Source of the DNA: a virus | IMG/VR virus record: IMGVR_UViG_3300042542_003555 | Location: 62,001 to 126,000 of that record | Reading direction: 5' to 3' (one strand) | DNA: 64,000 nucleotides | Shown: one piece after another, positions 45,442 to 53,446 of the stretch | Layout: each line of letters opens with the position of its first letter | Position numbering within the stretch: the first letter of the stretch is position 1 | Notes under the pieces: model-generated | Told to the model about the DNA's origin: nothing | The model's database searches: none | The model's input: only the letters and a program-made list of their open reading frames with translations | Made by a program: the position numbers and the translations under genes

Positions 45442-45574
45442 CCTCTTTCTCCTTTGCTGCTTGCTTATAAGCTTCAAGTATTTCAAATAACGAAACTTTT
45501 TCTTCCCAATAATCAGAATAGATTACTGGTTCTGTATTTGCTTCTGGTTTCTTAAACGGGATGATGTTGGACAT
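45428..45574 (-). CDS. Small acidic/helical protein
   Basis: 48 residues from the ATG at 45574: NIIPFKKPEANTEPVIYSDY, then SLFEILEAYKQAAKEKED. Starts inside the end of the 45552 gene; overlaps the next by 14 bases. Coupled translation is likely. Confidence 0.52.
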   Translation of the reverse strand: MSNIIPFKKPEANTEPVIYSDYWEEKVSLFEILEAYKQAAKEKEDGKS

Positions 45575-45926
45575 AATGATCATCACACAATGTTCTGACC
45601 CATGAAGCATCTCGGCGCTTACCAGGATTACCACAAACTTCACATACATGAATAGATATTTTTTCTGCCATGTCAATAAGACCATTCATGTATTCATCTG
45701 TGTTATCGGCATAGAATCGTAGACCACCAAACTTCTCTTTGATTTGTGCTACTCTAGGATAATCAACGTTTGATTGTTTAGCAGCATCATATATCTTTTT
45801 TGATAGTATGTCTACAAGGTCAAACCATCCTTTGTCTATGTAAATACCACAATAGACATTTTCATACATCTCAGGATAATTTTCTTTGAGATGTTTTTCA
45901 AATTCATCTAGGTTATTAATGTGCAT
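45552..45926 (-). CDS. Conserved phage protein with Cys pair
   Basis: 124 residues. NVYCGIYIDKGWFDLVDILS, AQIKEKFGGLRFYADNTDEY and the pattern C-x-x-C-G-N-P-G (HVCEVCGNPG) plus a late C-x-x-H. The K-F-G-G-L-R-F-Y block is typical of a protein widespread in phages. Function unknown; possible zinc site. Confidence 0.68.
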   Translation of the reverse strand: MHINNLDEFEKHLKENYPEMYENVYCGIYIDKGWFDLVDILSKKIYDAAKQSNVDYPRVAQIKEKFGGLRFYADNTDEYMNGLIDMAEKISIHVCEVCGNPGKRRDASWVRTLCDDHYVQHHPV

Positions 45927-46128
45927 AGTCTAAAGTTCTCCGTGATACTTCTATCCACTCTGGTCTTGGTGCGCCTGCTGCATCAAGAGTCATCATATAT
46001 TCTTCTGTTACTTGCCAAGTTTCTAACCAAACTATATACTCACCAACAATAGTAGGAAGTAATGCAAATTCTTTTAAATGACGAATATCGCCTATCTTCG
46101 GTTCAGGATTTTTTAGTTTCCATCTCAT
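45916..46128 (-). CDS. Hypothetical protein
   Basis: 70 residues; RWKLKNPEPKIGDIRHLKEF, beta-rich with many Trp. Not recognised. Overlaps both neighbours. Confidence 0.58.
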   Translation of the reverse strand: MRWKLKNPEPKIGDIRHLKEFALLPTIVGEYIVWLETWQVTEEYMMTLDAAGAPRPEWIEVSRRTLDYAH

Positions 46129-46370
46129 GCTGATTCATCTCCATCATATGGATTCAAATACGCATTTATCTTCCTGTTAGCTTCTTCAAGTGATATAGCA
46201 TAGACAGTAAATGTCATCACACCTTTAGCATTGATAGAAATGTTAAAAGGTACAGGACCACCACGAAATTCAAAGTCATCGGGCACAGGTCGCATAATAC
46301 GAAACTGCTGCGACTGCTTCATTCGATCAATGATTTCGCTAGTTAGCTGGCTGGGAGTTTTATCGTTCAT
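46125..46370 (-). CDS. Conserved hypothetical protein
   Basis: 81 residues: P-S-Q-L-T-S-E-I-I-D-R-M, RPVPDDFEFRGGPVPFNISI then short strands and E-E-A-N-R-K-I-N-A-Y-L. First gene of the leftward run under promoter 46377. Confidence 0.6.
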   Translation of the reverse strand: MNDKTPSQLTSEIIDRMKQSQQFRIMRPVPDDFEFRGGPVPFNISINAKGVMTFTVYAISLEEANRKINAYLNPYDGDESA

Positions 46371-46376
46371 AGTGAT

Positions 46377-46405
46377 ATCATATCAAAGAAGAAGTGAATT
46401 GTCAA
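46377..46405 (-). promoter_or_regulatory. Sigma70-type promoter (leftward)
   Basis: TTGACA (46405-46400), 17-base spacer, TATGAT (46382-46377), overlapping the end of the cupin gene; drives the tiny-gene chain 46370 to about 41.2 kb. Confidence 0.72.
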
Positions 46406-46764
46406 GACTGTTTTTGTGAATCTCCTGGCATAATTCTATAGTTGTCTTCCACAGAATCTGGTGTTGATACTTCAATAATCGCACCTTCTTCAAAACATAC
46501 CAATTGATGAGGCACTAGAGGAGGATTATGCCAAGTTGATCCTTTAGTTAGTCTTGTGTGTTTCATTACTGAATCTTTTGTATCTATCCAGTTTACTTGA
46601 AAATCACCAGATAACACATACCAAGTTTCATCTTTCTGTGCATGAAAGTGCATACTGAATTTAGCACCTTTGTTGAAGTGCATCATCTTACCACAATACT
46701 TATCGTTGGTTGCCCAGATTTCTTCGTGACCCCAACCTTTTTCTACTTTACCCGATAGCCTCAT
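46402..46764 (-). CDS. Cupin, mannose-6-phosphate isomerase-like
   Basis: 120 residues from the ATG at 46764 (GAGGAA upstream). Opening KVEKGWGHEEIWATNDKYCG, then HFHAQKDETWYVLSGDF (metal H-x-H-x(n)-E) and W-H-N-P-P-L-V-P-H-Q-L: a single type II phosphomannose isomerase cupin domain. It lies next to HldE genes, so it probably acts on sugar phosphate or nucleotide-sugar intermediates for surface glycans. Confidence 0.78.
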   Translation of the reverse strand: MRLSGKVEKGWGHEEIWATNDKYCGKMMHFNKGAKFSMHFHAQKDETWYVLSGDFQVNWIDTKDSVMKHTRLTKGSTWHNPPLVPHQLVCFEEGAIIEVSTPDSVEDNYRIMPGDSQKQS

Positions 46765-47515
46765 ATATTTCCTCTTTTGTTGGTGCATATACTCCAAGGT
46801 GTTGCACAGTTAATGATGCTGCTATGTTTGCATAGTTGATTGCAATTTGCATATCTTTTGATTCACAGTAGTATACTGCAAGTGCTGCTAAAAATGTATC
46901 ACCCGCACCACAAGCATCAGCAACATTTACTTGTGGACAAGGATAATGATTTCCTTTATATCTTGCTCCATTCTTACCATCTGTAACTATTACATTTCTG
47001 TGAAATGAAGTTACCTTTTTACTTTCGGGTGAGTTGATTTTGATAAAAACATTGACTGGAGGAAATATTTGATCAAATTTTTCAAGATCCGTTTTCTTCG
47101 TATCTATGAATATTGGCAGAGAACTATACGCATTAATAATATGTTTTATATTCTTATAATCCAAACTTCCTTTACCATAATCAGAGATGACAATACAATC
47201 ATATTCTTTATGAGGAATATCATTTATTGAAATAGGATCAGAAATTGCATCTTCATCTAGTCTAAGAAGTTGATGCCCACTCTTTTCATCAATGAATCTA
47301 GTTTTAACAGAAACTTTATTTCCTACGACTTCGGTGATATTAACACCAAGTGACTGTAAGTTCTTAGAAACATTTGCTGCCATACCAGCAAGTTTTTTGG
47401 TGTGGGTGAGTTCCAGAACAGGTACGGGAGCTTCTGGACTTATTCGGTTTACATTACCATAATGATAAACATCATCACAGATATCACCGACTAGTAATAC
47501 GTTTAATCGTTTCAC
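46748..47515 (-). CDS. Heptose 7-phosphate kinase (HldE N-terminal half, RfaE1)
   Basis: 255 residues (E. coli HldE kinase half about 318). LLVGDICDDVYHYGNVNRIS and SPEAPVPVLEL, G-M-A-A-N-V-S-K-N-L, VISDYGKGSL, and D-A-C-G-A-G-D-T-F-L-A (the ribokinase/PfkB catalytic site) mark D-glycero-D-manno-heptose 7-phosphate kinase. Phosphorylates C1 in the ADP-heptose pathway for lipopolysaccharide core. Overlaps the adenylyltransferase gene by 32 bases and the cupin by 17. Confidence 0.85.
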   Translation of the reverse strand: MKRLNVLLVGDICDDVYHYGNVNRISPEAPVPVLELTHTKKLAGMAANVSKNLQSLGVNITEVVGNKVSVKTRFIDEKSGHQLLRLDEDAISDPISINDIPHKEYDCIVISDYGKGSLDYKNIKHIINAYSSLPIFIDTKKTDLEKFDQIFPPVNVFIKINSPESKKVTSFHRNVIVTDGKNGARYKGNHYPCPQVNVADACGAGDTFLAALAVYYCESKDMQIAINYANIAASLTVQHLGVYAPTKEEIYEAIG

Positions 47516-47876
47516 TTGTTGAATATCCTTCTACCAAATCAAAAAATATAATCTCTTTACATACTTCTTGTCCTACAATATCTTTACCTATGTAGTCACT
47601 ACCTTTAACCATTGCATCATGTTTTGATATTAATTCAATAAGTTCTTCATCAGTATCAAAACAAACAACAGCGTTTACACTTCTTAGGTGCATCAACATT
47701 AACATTCTGTTAACGCAAGAATTAACCGGTCTTGTATGACCCTTTAATCGTTTTACTCTTGTATCAGTATCTACTGCCACAGTTAGGAAGTCTCCCTGTT
47801 CACGGGCAAATAATAATAATTCAAGATGACCTCTATGTAATATATCAAAGGTACCATTGACGAATATTTTTCTCAT
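47484..47876 (-). CDS. Heptose 1-phosphate adenylyltransferase (HldE C-terminal half, RfaE2)
   Basis: 130 residues. NGTFDILHRGHLELLLFARE with the intact H-x-G-H nucleotidyl-transfer motif, the L-K-G-x-x-R-P-V-N block, and V-K-G-S-D-Y. Corresponds to the C-terminal half of HldE. With the kinase gene it would make ADP-glycero-manno-heptose. The separate genes equal bacterial rfaE1/rfaE2 splits. Confidence 0.85.
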   Translation of the reverse strand: MRKIFVNGTFDILHRGHLELLLFAREQGDFLTVAVDTDTRVKRLKGHTRPVNSCVNRMLMLMHLRSVNAVVCFDTDEELIELISKHDAMVKGSDYIGKDIVGQEVCKEIIFFDLVEGYSTSETIKRITSR

Positions 47877-48151
47877 TCTTCGTGTAATTTCCTTTGCTTG
47901 TGGCTTTTTTCTTGCATGGTTTCTTCTTCGAATACTTTTCTTGGATTAGCACACATATGACACTTTGGATCACCGCAGTTGAAAATATGTTTCTTATGAT
48001 TTCTATGAGGCTGCAAAAGATAACGCCAGTTGTGCATTGTGCTGCTTAGTTTGTGATAACCATAGTCTTTTGCCAATTGTACTTGTTTTTTAATCTTTGT
48101 TTCTTTTTGATGAATTCTTTTGGAGTGTTTCTCTTTTGTTTCTTGGTCCAT
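47873..48151 (-). CDS. Conserved phage protein, Cys/His-rich
   Basis: 92 residues; basic. HRNHKKHIFNCGDPKCHMCAN then P-R-K: C-x-x-x-x-C-x-x-C with nearby His, a possible zinc finger known from many T4-like phages. Function unknown. Confidence 0.68.
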   Translation of the reverse strand: MDQETKEKHSKRIHQKETKIKKQVQLAKDYGYHKLSSTMHNWRYLLQPHRNHKKHIFNCGDPKCHMCANPRKVFEEETMQEKSHKQRKLHEE

Positions 48152-48155
48152 TTTT

Positions 48156-48347
48156 TTACTCGGCTAAGAAAACGGGTGTTGTTCCTTCATGTACAAAATC
48201 TTCAGCTATTTGTTCTGCATCATTTATTCTTGTCTTGTTGATTCTTTGTATATGTTTTCCATCAACAAAAAAATCAATCATATAAGTATCTGAAAATTTT
48301 GATACAGTTGCTTTTCTATTATCAACCTGATATTCCGACAGTAGCAT
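48156..48347 (-). CDS. Hypothetical protein
   Basis: 63 residues, beta-rich opening (VDNRKATVSKFSDTYMIDFF) and an acidic helix (NDAEQIAEDFVHEG). Starts inside the end of galE (26-base overlap). Not recognised. Confidence 0.58.
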   Translation of the reverse strand: MLLSEYQVDNRKATVSKFSDTYMIDFFVDGKHIQRINKTRINDAEQIAEDFVHEGTTPVFLAE

Positions 48348-49296
48348 TTGATGTTCTCCTTTGTATTGCTTCCCACTGATAGGCAGTGGTGATTATATCT
48401 TTTAGTCCATATTTAGGTTTAAAACCTAAGACTTTTTCTGTATAGTTGGTGTTAGTGTTTACCAATTTAGCAGGATCACCTGGTCTGCGGTCACTATAGA
48501 AAATTTCAAAATTAATTCCTGTTACTTCTTCTACCATTGTAATAACATCCAGAACAGAATAACCTGTACCAGAACCGAGATTAAAAATGCTAGAAGTTTT
48601 ATTTTCATTTAGAAACTGTGCTGCCTTTACATGAGCCTCTGCTAAGTCAGATACATGTATATAGTCTCTTATACAGGTACCATCAGGAGTAGGAAAATCA
48701 TTACCATAGACAGTGAAATCATTCCTAGTGAGAATACGGGGAATGAGATGAGTTTCTGGATCATGATTTTCGCCAAACTCCCCATCAGGATCAGCACCAG
48801 CAACATTGAAGTACCTAAGAATAGCACTATTGACTCCTTCTTTCTTTGCATCTCCTAAAATGATTTCACACATTCGTTTTGTCTGTCCGTAAACAGATTG
48901 TGGTTCTTCTGCTGCACAAGAAGACGAGAAAACAATGTTCTTACATCCATAATCTTTCATTAATCTTAGAATATTGATTGTACCGGAAACATTGTTCTCG
49001 TAGTAATAGGTGGGCATTTCTTCGCTTTCTCCTACCTCTATAGAACCGGCAAGATGAAAGACAATATCAAAGCTGAACTTATCATCATCAAACATTTTAC
49101 CATACTCTATCTCATCAAGAATATGATCATAATTTCTTATGTCTGTCCGAATATATTCATCACAATATTTCGTTGCCATAAGTTGTGATGGATGTTTGCG
49201 ATCCATCACAATCACGTAATAGCCATTTTTCTTCAATTCTTTTTGAAGATGATGACCAATGTAGCCAGCACCTCCAGTCACTAATGCTTTCTTCAT
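48322..49296 (-). CDS. galE: UDP-glucose 4-epimerase
   Basis: 324 residues, normal length. NAD-binding T-G-G-A-G-Y-I-G at 7-14, a SSS/C strand (VFSSSCA), catalytic Y-x-x-x-K (SVYGQTKRMCE), R-Y-F-N-V-A-G-A-D-P-D-G and GTCIRDYIHVSDLAEAH are GalE signatures. Converts UDP-glucose and UDP-galactose for glycans. Overlaps vWA gene stop by 4 bases. Confidence 0.9.
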   Translation of the reverse strand: MKKALVTGGAGYIGHHLQKELKKNGYYVIVMDRKHPSQLMATKYCDEYIRTDIRNYDHILDEIEYGKMFDDDKFSFDIVFHLAGSIEVGESEEMPTYYYENNVSGTINILRLMKDYGCKNIVFSSSCAAEEPQSVYGQTKRMCEIILGDAKKEGVNSAILRYFNVAGADPDGEFGENHDPETHLIPRILTRNDFTVYGNDFPTPDGTCIRDYIHVSDLAEAHVKAAQFLNENKTSSIFNLGSGTGYSVLDVITMVEEVTGINFEIFYSDRRPGDPAKLVNTNTNYTEKVLGFKPKYGLKDIITTAYQWEAIQRRTSNATVGISG

Positions 49297-51416
49297 GTAA
49301 TCATTCCAATAAAACGGTTGAGTACAACACGATTGATAACTTTGTTTGTATTGTACTTAGTAAAGGCGTTTACGAGGCCTCGGGTAGTGTTTGATTTTAC
49401 TTCAAGTTCACTGTCGGCGTCAACATCAGTTTCGGCACGAATGATGTAATATTCATCATAGCCAGATGTTGTGCAAGTTACATTCTTTTCTTTCATGAAC
49501 TTTTCACGAACGTCATCTATGTTTGCAGTCTTAGGAAACAGTCGTTGAGCGTTTGGTCTAAATTCACGGCTGCTTACAAGATAGAAACCAATAACATTTG
49601 TTTTTGTGACTTGTTTGAAAATTTTCAATGCAGCAGCAGTAAAATGTTCACAACTATAACTTTGAATCTTTTCTGAAATACCTGTGCTTTGATGACGTAG
49701 AACAGCAACATTGGATCCATTTGTTGAAAATGGAAGATCGTTATACATATTTCCAAGTTCTGCTTTTTTTCTAGCTAGTATGTGACCTTCACCATCAGTA
49801 AGAAATACAGTATTGACTACTTGCAGCTTATATTGCTTCTGAAACATCGGAACAATTTTCATTGCTGCAAAGATTGTTTCATTGAGTGGAGTATATTGCA
49901 TACCCATCCATTCTGGAAAACCATGAATACGATCTACCAGTCGTGGGTTGTTTGGATATATACTTGATGATCCATGCAGCAGAACAGATGCCATATAAGA
50001 AAGTTCACTTGCATTCATTTTGCTTGAAAGCAGATTTAGCAAATTGAATGTTTTTAGCATAACATCATTTTCTTGATATTCTACTTGAATACCATACTCT
50101 TTTGGTTTTTCATAATAATCGTGGTAGAACCTATTTGAGAATGCGTACACTTCAAACGGAATGTTTACTTTCTTACAGAACAGAACAAGATTTAAGAGTT
50201 GCTTAATGGTTGCATTCAAGTAGTTTGTCATAGATCCAGACCAGTCTAGGAAGATGACAAGACCATGAGATTTACCACCAGGAACAACAGTCAATCGTTT
50301 GAAAATATCGTCATTAAACTTGTATGAATAAATTTTACTCATATTAAGTTCACCAGTTTTTGCAACACTGGCTCGCTTCATCTGATCCGCATTTTTACGG
50401 AGTTCAAATTCTTTCACAAGATAAGAAACAACCTTTGACGATTTTGTTTTAAAGTTGTTGAATGTGGTTGTGCTTACTTGACTGTTGTAGTAAGATTCTT
50501 TCTTATAACGATTGATTATGTATTTGTATGGAATTACAATATTCTCAAGTTTGATATTTTCTGGAACATTACCATAATTGTAATCAAGAGAATCTTCACT
50601 CAAAAGTTGTTTTTCGTGTTTGCGAAATGCATCATCGGTGTGTGATTCTACTTTATCATCATCATTGAAACTTTCCATTTGATCTTCGTTATCAATCTCA
50701 TCTGAGATTTCAGAAGGTTTTTGTTTTTCTTGTTCTTTGTCATCTTCATCTTCTTCTTCACCATCATCAAAATCCATGGTCTCTGATGAATACTCAGTAT
50801 CTTCATTCCACTCCTCTGTGTGAGCTTCTTCTTGACGTTTTTCTTTTTGCTTTTGTTTTTGTTCACGATAGAGTGCTTGAATCTTTACAGAAAGTTTGAT
50901 AACATCAACAAAAGTTTCCAATTCATTCATTTCATCAACAATTGCAAGTTCTTCTTCATTGAACTTGATGCCGAGGTGTGCGCCAATCTTGAAATGAATA
51001 TTCAAACGGTCTAGAATATTCATACCATTGAGATCAACACCTTCAGTTGCAAAAAAATTATCGTTATAAAGTTGACGATATGCTTTTGAGAATGAGGAAC
51101 GCAGGCCAGGATACTTGCGTTTGATAAGTTTCTCAATTCTTGCATCTTCTACAATATTGAGAATAACTTTAGGAATTTTCAAATCAATAACTGAATCGTG
51201 CCAACCTTCAGTGGGAGTATTCAATGCATGACCAACTTCATGACCAACAAACAGGTCATACATTTCGGGAGTAAGAGTATCTTTAAGAATAGGAATTACC
51301 AGCTTACGCTCTTTTGTATTGAAATAAGCGGTAGGAACTTTCTTGTGTTCAACAATCAGGTTTTCCGTCGCCATCAACTTGGCGAGTTGTGATTTGGATT
51401 CTTGTGTCGTTTGCAT
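49293..51416 (-). CDS. vWA-domain protein with zinc metallopeptidase-like motif (CobT-like)
   Basis: 707 residues. N-terminal M-like peptidase motif H59-E60-V-G-H63-A; acidic linker about 190-265; vWA domain starting F-L-D391-W-S-G-S-M396 with the MIDAS D-x-S-x-S, and T and D residues further on. This layout (H-E-x-x-H plus vWA) resembles CobT-like partners of MoxR/CobS ATPases, and an ATPase of that type is encoded at 31129-32280. In related phages such pairs are conserved, with no proven role. Promoter at 51445. Confidence 0.8.
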   Translation of the reverse strand: MQTTQESKSQLAKLMATENLIVEHKKVPTAYFNTKERKLVIPILKDTLTPEMYDLFVGHEVGHALNTPTEGWHDSVIDLKIPKVILNIVEDARIEKLIKRKYPGLRSSFSKAYRQLYNDNFFATEGVDLNGMNILDRLNIHFKIGAHLGIKFNEEELAIVDEMNELETFVDVIKLSVKIQALYREQKQKQKEKRQEEAHTEEWNEDTEYSSETMDFDDGEEEDEDDKEQEKQKPSEISDEIDNEDQMESFNDDDKVESHTDDAFRKHEKQLLSEDSLDYNYGNVPENIKLENIVIPYKYIINRYKKESYYNSQVSTTTFNNFKTKSSKVVSYLVKEFELRKNADQMKRASVAKTGELNMSKIYSYKFNDDIFKRLTVVPGGKSHGLVIFLDWSGSMTNYLNATIKQLLNLVLFCKKVNIPFEVYAFSNRFYHDYYEKPKEYGIQVEYQENDVMLKTFNLLNLLSSKMNASELSYMASVLLHGSSSIYPNNPRLVDRIHGFPEWMGMQYTPLNETIFAAMKIVPMFQKQYKLQVVNTVFLTDGEGHILARKKAELGNMYNDLPFSTNGSNVAVLRHQSTGISEKIQSYSCEHFTAAALKIFKQVTKTNVIGFYLVSSREFRPNAQRLFPKTANIDDVREKFMKEKNVTCTTSGYDEYYIIRAETDVDADSELEVKSNTTRGLVNAFTKYNTNKVINRVVLNRFIGMIT

Positions 51417-51444
51417 TTTGATATCTCTCTATTGAAGATGATAC

Positions 51445-51473
51445 ATTATCTCATGGATCCAATCATTTGTCAA
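51445..51473 (-). promoter_or_regulatory. Sigma70-type promoter (leftward)
   Basis: TTGACA (51473-51468), 17-base spacer, GATAAT (51450-51445), 29 bases upstream of the vWA gene. Confidence 0.75.
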
Positions 51474-51494
51474 CAAAAAACCCGATTGTTGTAT

Positions 51495-51671
51495 TTACGC
51501 AACACTTGTCAAGATGATAACATTTCCTTCTGGTTCTTGTTTTATATCAAGATTTAAGGTTTGACCTTCTTTCCAGCCTAGGTCTGCCAACATTTCATCT
51601 GGAAGTTCAATATAAACATCTCCAGAACCATCTTCACACTCTTTAACTACTGAGGTATATATTTTAGACAT
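51495..51671 (-). CDS. SpoVT/AbrB-like small protein
   Basis: 58 residues. GSGDVYIELPDEMLADLGWK then E-G-Q-T-L-N-L-D-I: the swapped-hairpin pattern of AbrB/MazE-type DNA-binding proteins and antitoxins. No toxin partner is adjacent. Could regulate phage or host transcription. Confidence 0.65.
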   Translation of the reverse strand: MSKIYTSVVKECEDGSGDVYIELPDEMLADLGWKEGQTLNLDIKQEPEGNVIILTSVA

Positions 51672-51674
51672 AAT

Positions 51675-51824
51675 TTACCCATACATGAATTGTTTTCTCA
51701 AATCTTCATAATGATCTAAATCTTCTTGCCATCGTCTTTTAATAACCCACTGCTTGATAATCTGTTCAACTTCATCTAGTGCTTCCTTTTGTTGTTGCAA
51801 TTTTGCTATATCTTCAGTTTTCAT
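51675..51824 (-). CDS. Small coiled-coil protein
   Basis: 49 residues from the ATG at 51824 (GGGGTG upstream). KTEDIAKLQQQKEALDEVEQ coiled coil, then W-V-I-K-R-R-W. Not recognised. Confidence 0.58.
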   Translation of the reverse strand: MKTEDIAKLQQQKEALDEVEQIIKQWVIKRRWQEDLDHYEDLRKQFMYG

Positions 51825-51834
51825 GTTCACCCCT

Positions 51835-52029
51835 TTAATGATAAAAAGAACTGCTATCCATAAGTAAAAAATTACTATTCTTTTTTGCTTCTCCCATAAC
51901 TTCAACCATCTTAATAAAATCTTCCACTTCATCGGAAGTCATATCGTCCAACATTTCACTCATTTCCTCCAATAAGACGATTTCTTCATCTGTAAAATGA
52001 TCCAGTTCACTCAAATTTAAGTCCGACAT
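51835..52029 (-). CDS. Small acidic protein
   Basis: 64 residues from the ATG at 52029, GGAGTG upstream. Very acidic helices (HFTDEEIVLLEEMSEMLDDM). Overlaps the methyltransferase end by 23 bases. Function unknown. Confidence 0.58.
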   Translation of the reverse strand: MSDLNLSELDHFTDEEIVLLEEMSEMLDDMTSDEVEDFIKMVEVMGEAKKNSNFLLMDSSSFYH

Positions 52030-52705
52030 AGCCAACACTCCTTTCATCATAAATTTTTTCTAAACGATTAACTGCAAGTTGATAAACTTCGGGAACTATT
52101 TCTGTTCCTATCCATTTTCTATCAGAATATATGCAGGCAGCAGCGGTACTACCTGATCCCATGAATGGATCAAAGACAATTTCATTTGGATTTGTATAAA
52201 CATCGAGGAATTGTGAAATCAAGTCTGTCGGATAATTGTCTATATACGTTCCTATAGGCTTAACTATATGCTCAAGTACATCAGGAATAGACAGATCACT
52301 AAAACCTTCCCGAGAAAACTGTTTTCCGGGTCTTTTAAAGGTTAAAATAAAAGAATAGTTAAAGCGATATAGGTTTGCATTCATTGAACGCACCCAAATC
52401 CTTTGACTTTTATGAATCCAACCTAACTCTTCCATTAAATTTGTGATAAAAGTGTGTTTTTTTACCACTTTCCCGCCCGATTTGCGGTCACGCAGAACAA
52501 TTGTTATGACATTATTGACTGGATGAACTTGAGAGAAAGTATCTCTCATCAAACTTTCCCACTTTTTCACAGATTCATCAGGATTTTCCCCAATTTCATC
52601 AAAATCCGGTGGGGAGGTGATGACATAGTGATAGTTTAAGTTCCACTTTAGAACTTCCAAACAATCTGTATTGTATAGAATACAATTATCCAAAGGTGCG
52701 TACAT
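52007..52705 (-). CDS. DNA methyltransferase, N4/N6 amino type
   Basis: 232 residues. Motif IV is T-S-P-P-D34-F-D (ITSPPDFDEIGE), followed by a target-recognition part and, at the C-terminal end, motif I D-P-F-M-G-S-G-S-T-A-A-A-C. The IV-before-I order is that of beta-class enzymes. The usual Y/F/W after S-P-P is replaced by D then F, which may affect specificity or activity. Probably protects or marks phage DNA; no restriction gene nearby. Confidence 0.82.
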   Translation of the reverse strand: MYAPLDNCILYNTDCLEVLKWNLNYHYVITSPPDFDEIGENPDESVKKWESLMRDTFSQVHPVNNVITIVLRDRKSGGKVVKKHTFITNLMEELGWIHKSQRIWVRSMNANLYRFNYSFILTFKRPGKQFSREGFSDLSIPDVLEHIVKPIGTYIDNYPTDLISQFLDVYTNPNEIVFDPFMGSGSTAAACIYSDRKWIGTEIVPEVYQLAVNRLEKIYDERSVGYVGLKFE

Positions 52706-52820
52706 TAATTTTCTCCTTATGCTTCACTTTACGTGTATATCTTACATCAATTTTGTGTTTTTGTGGGGCAGGAATAGGTGTGCGACATACAGGTTTTGGT
52801 ATTTTCACAATTATCTTCAT
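52686..52820 (-). CDS. Small basic protein
   Basis: 44 residues, Lys/Arg/Pro-rich (KIIVKIPKPVCRTPIPAPQK), overlapping the methyltransferase start by 20 bases. Starts one base after the next gene's stop. A candidate gene supported mainly by packing. Confidence 0.48.
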   Translation of the reverse strand: MKIIVKIPKPVCRTPIPAPQKHKIDVRYTRKVKHKEKINVRTFG

Positions 52821-52821
52821 T

Positions 52822-53175
52822 TTATCGCCTCATTTTGGCCATATCTTTTGCTTCAGTATCATTAAAAACAGGTACTGCATTAGATTTGTGTAGAGTTCCG
52901 ATACCGATCATCTTATCACCCGTATAGGTGACTTTTTCTTTCTTATTCCAATTAGCTACTTGTACACCGGTATCTATTGATTTGAATTTTTTATGATCAC
53001 GTTCAGCAGGAATAACAAGTTTGGGAAATTTACCAGTTGACTTGAAAGTTGACGGAGTTATCTTTTTAGAAACGACGCCGATACCAACTTTACGGCACCA
53101 TGCATCATATTCTGCTTGTTGCACCTTTGTCAACTTCTTCGGTTTTGATTTGCGAATGTGTCCGTAAATTATCAT
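52822..53175 (-). CDS. Conserved hypothetical phage protein
   Basis: 117 residues, basic. YDAWCRKVGIG and the ending GTLHKSNAVPVFNDTEAKDM followed by A-K-M-R-R are conserved in many T4-like phages. Function unknown. Own promoter at 53204. Confidence 0.7.
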   Translation of the reverse strand: MIIYGHIRKSKPKKLTKVQQAEYDAWCRKVGIGVVSKKITPSTFKSTGKFPKLVIPAERDHKKFKSIDTGVQVANWNKKEKVTYTGDKMIGIGTLHKSNAVPVFNDTEAKDMAKMRR

Positions 53176-53203
53176 AATGTAAATCTCTAATGAATGAGAC
53201 TAC

Positions 53204-53232
53204 ATTATAGCAATGAACAAACAAATTGTCAA
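53204..53232 (-). promoter_or_regulatory. Consensus sigma70 promoter (leftward)
   Basis: TTGACA (53232-53227), 17-base spacer, TATAAT (53209-53204), 29 bases upstream of the 53175 gene. Confidence 0.8.
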
Positions 53233-53245
53233 CTACTATTTTGTT

Positions 53246-53428
53246 TCAATATTTGAAACGTCTAAATTCTTCATCCTCTCCATGGCGATTCTCATATTCC
53301 CATTGTTTTAACTTTTTCTTAACTTCGCCATGTTCTTTGAATTTTCTTTTCTTTTTTGAAGATTTCGTAAATTCATAATCATCACCGTAATCATCATTTT
53401 TACGGAATTTACCAGCAAATTTACTCAT
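53246..53428 (-). CDS. Small basic protein
   Basis: 60 residues, strongly charged (KSSKKKRKFKEHGEVKKKLK) and likely disordered; DNA or RNA contact plausible. Not recognised. Confidence 0.55.
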   Translation of the reverse strand: MSKFAGKFRKNDDYGDDYEFTKSSKKKRKFKEHGEVKKKLKQWEYENRHGEDEEFRRFKY

Positions 53429-53446
53429 TTGGTTTTCTAGACTCCA

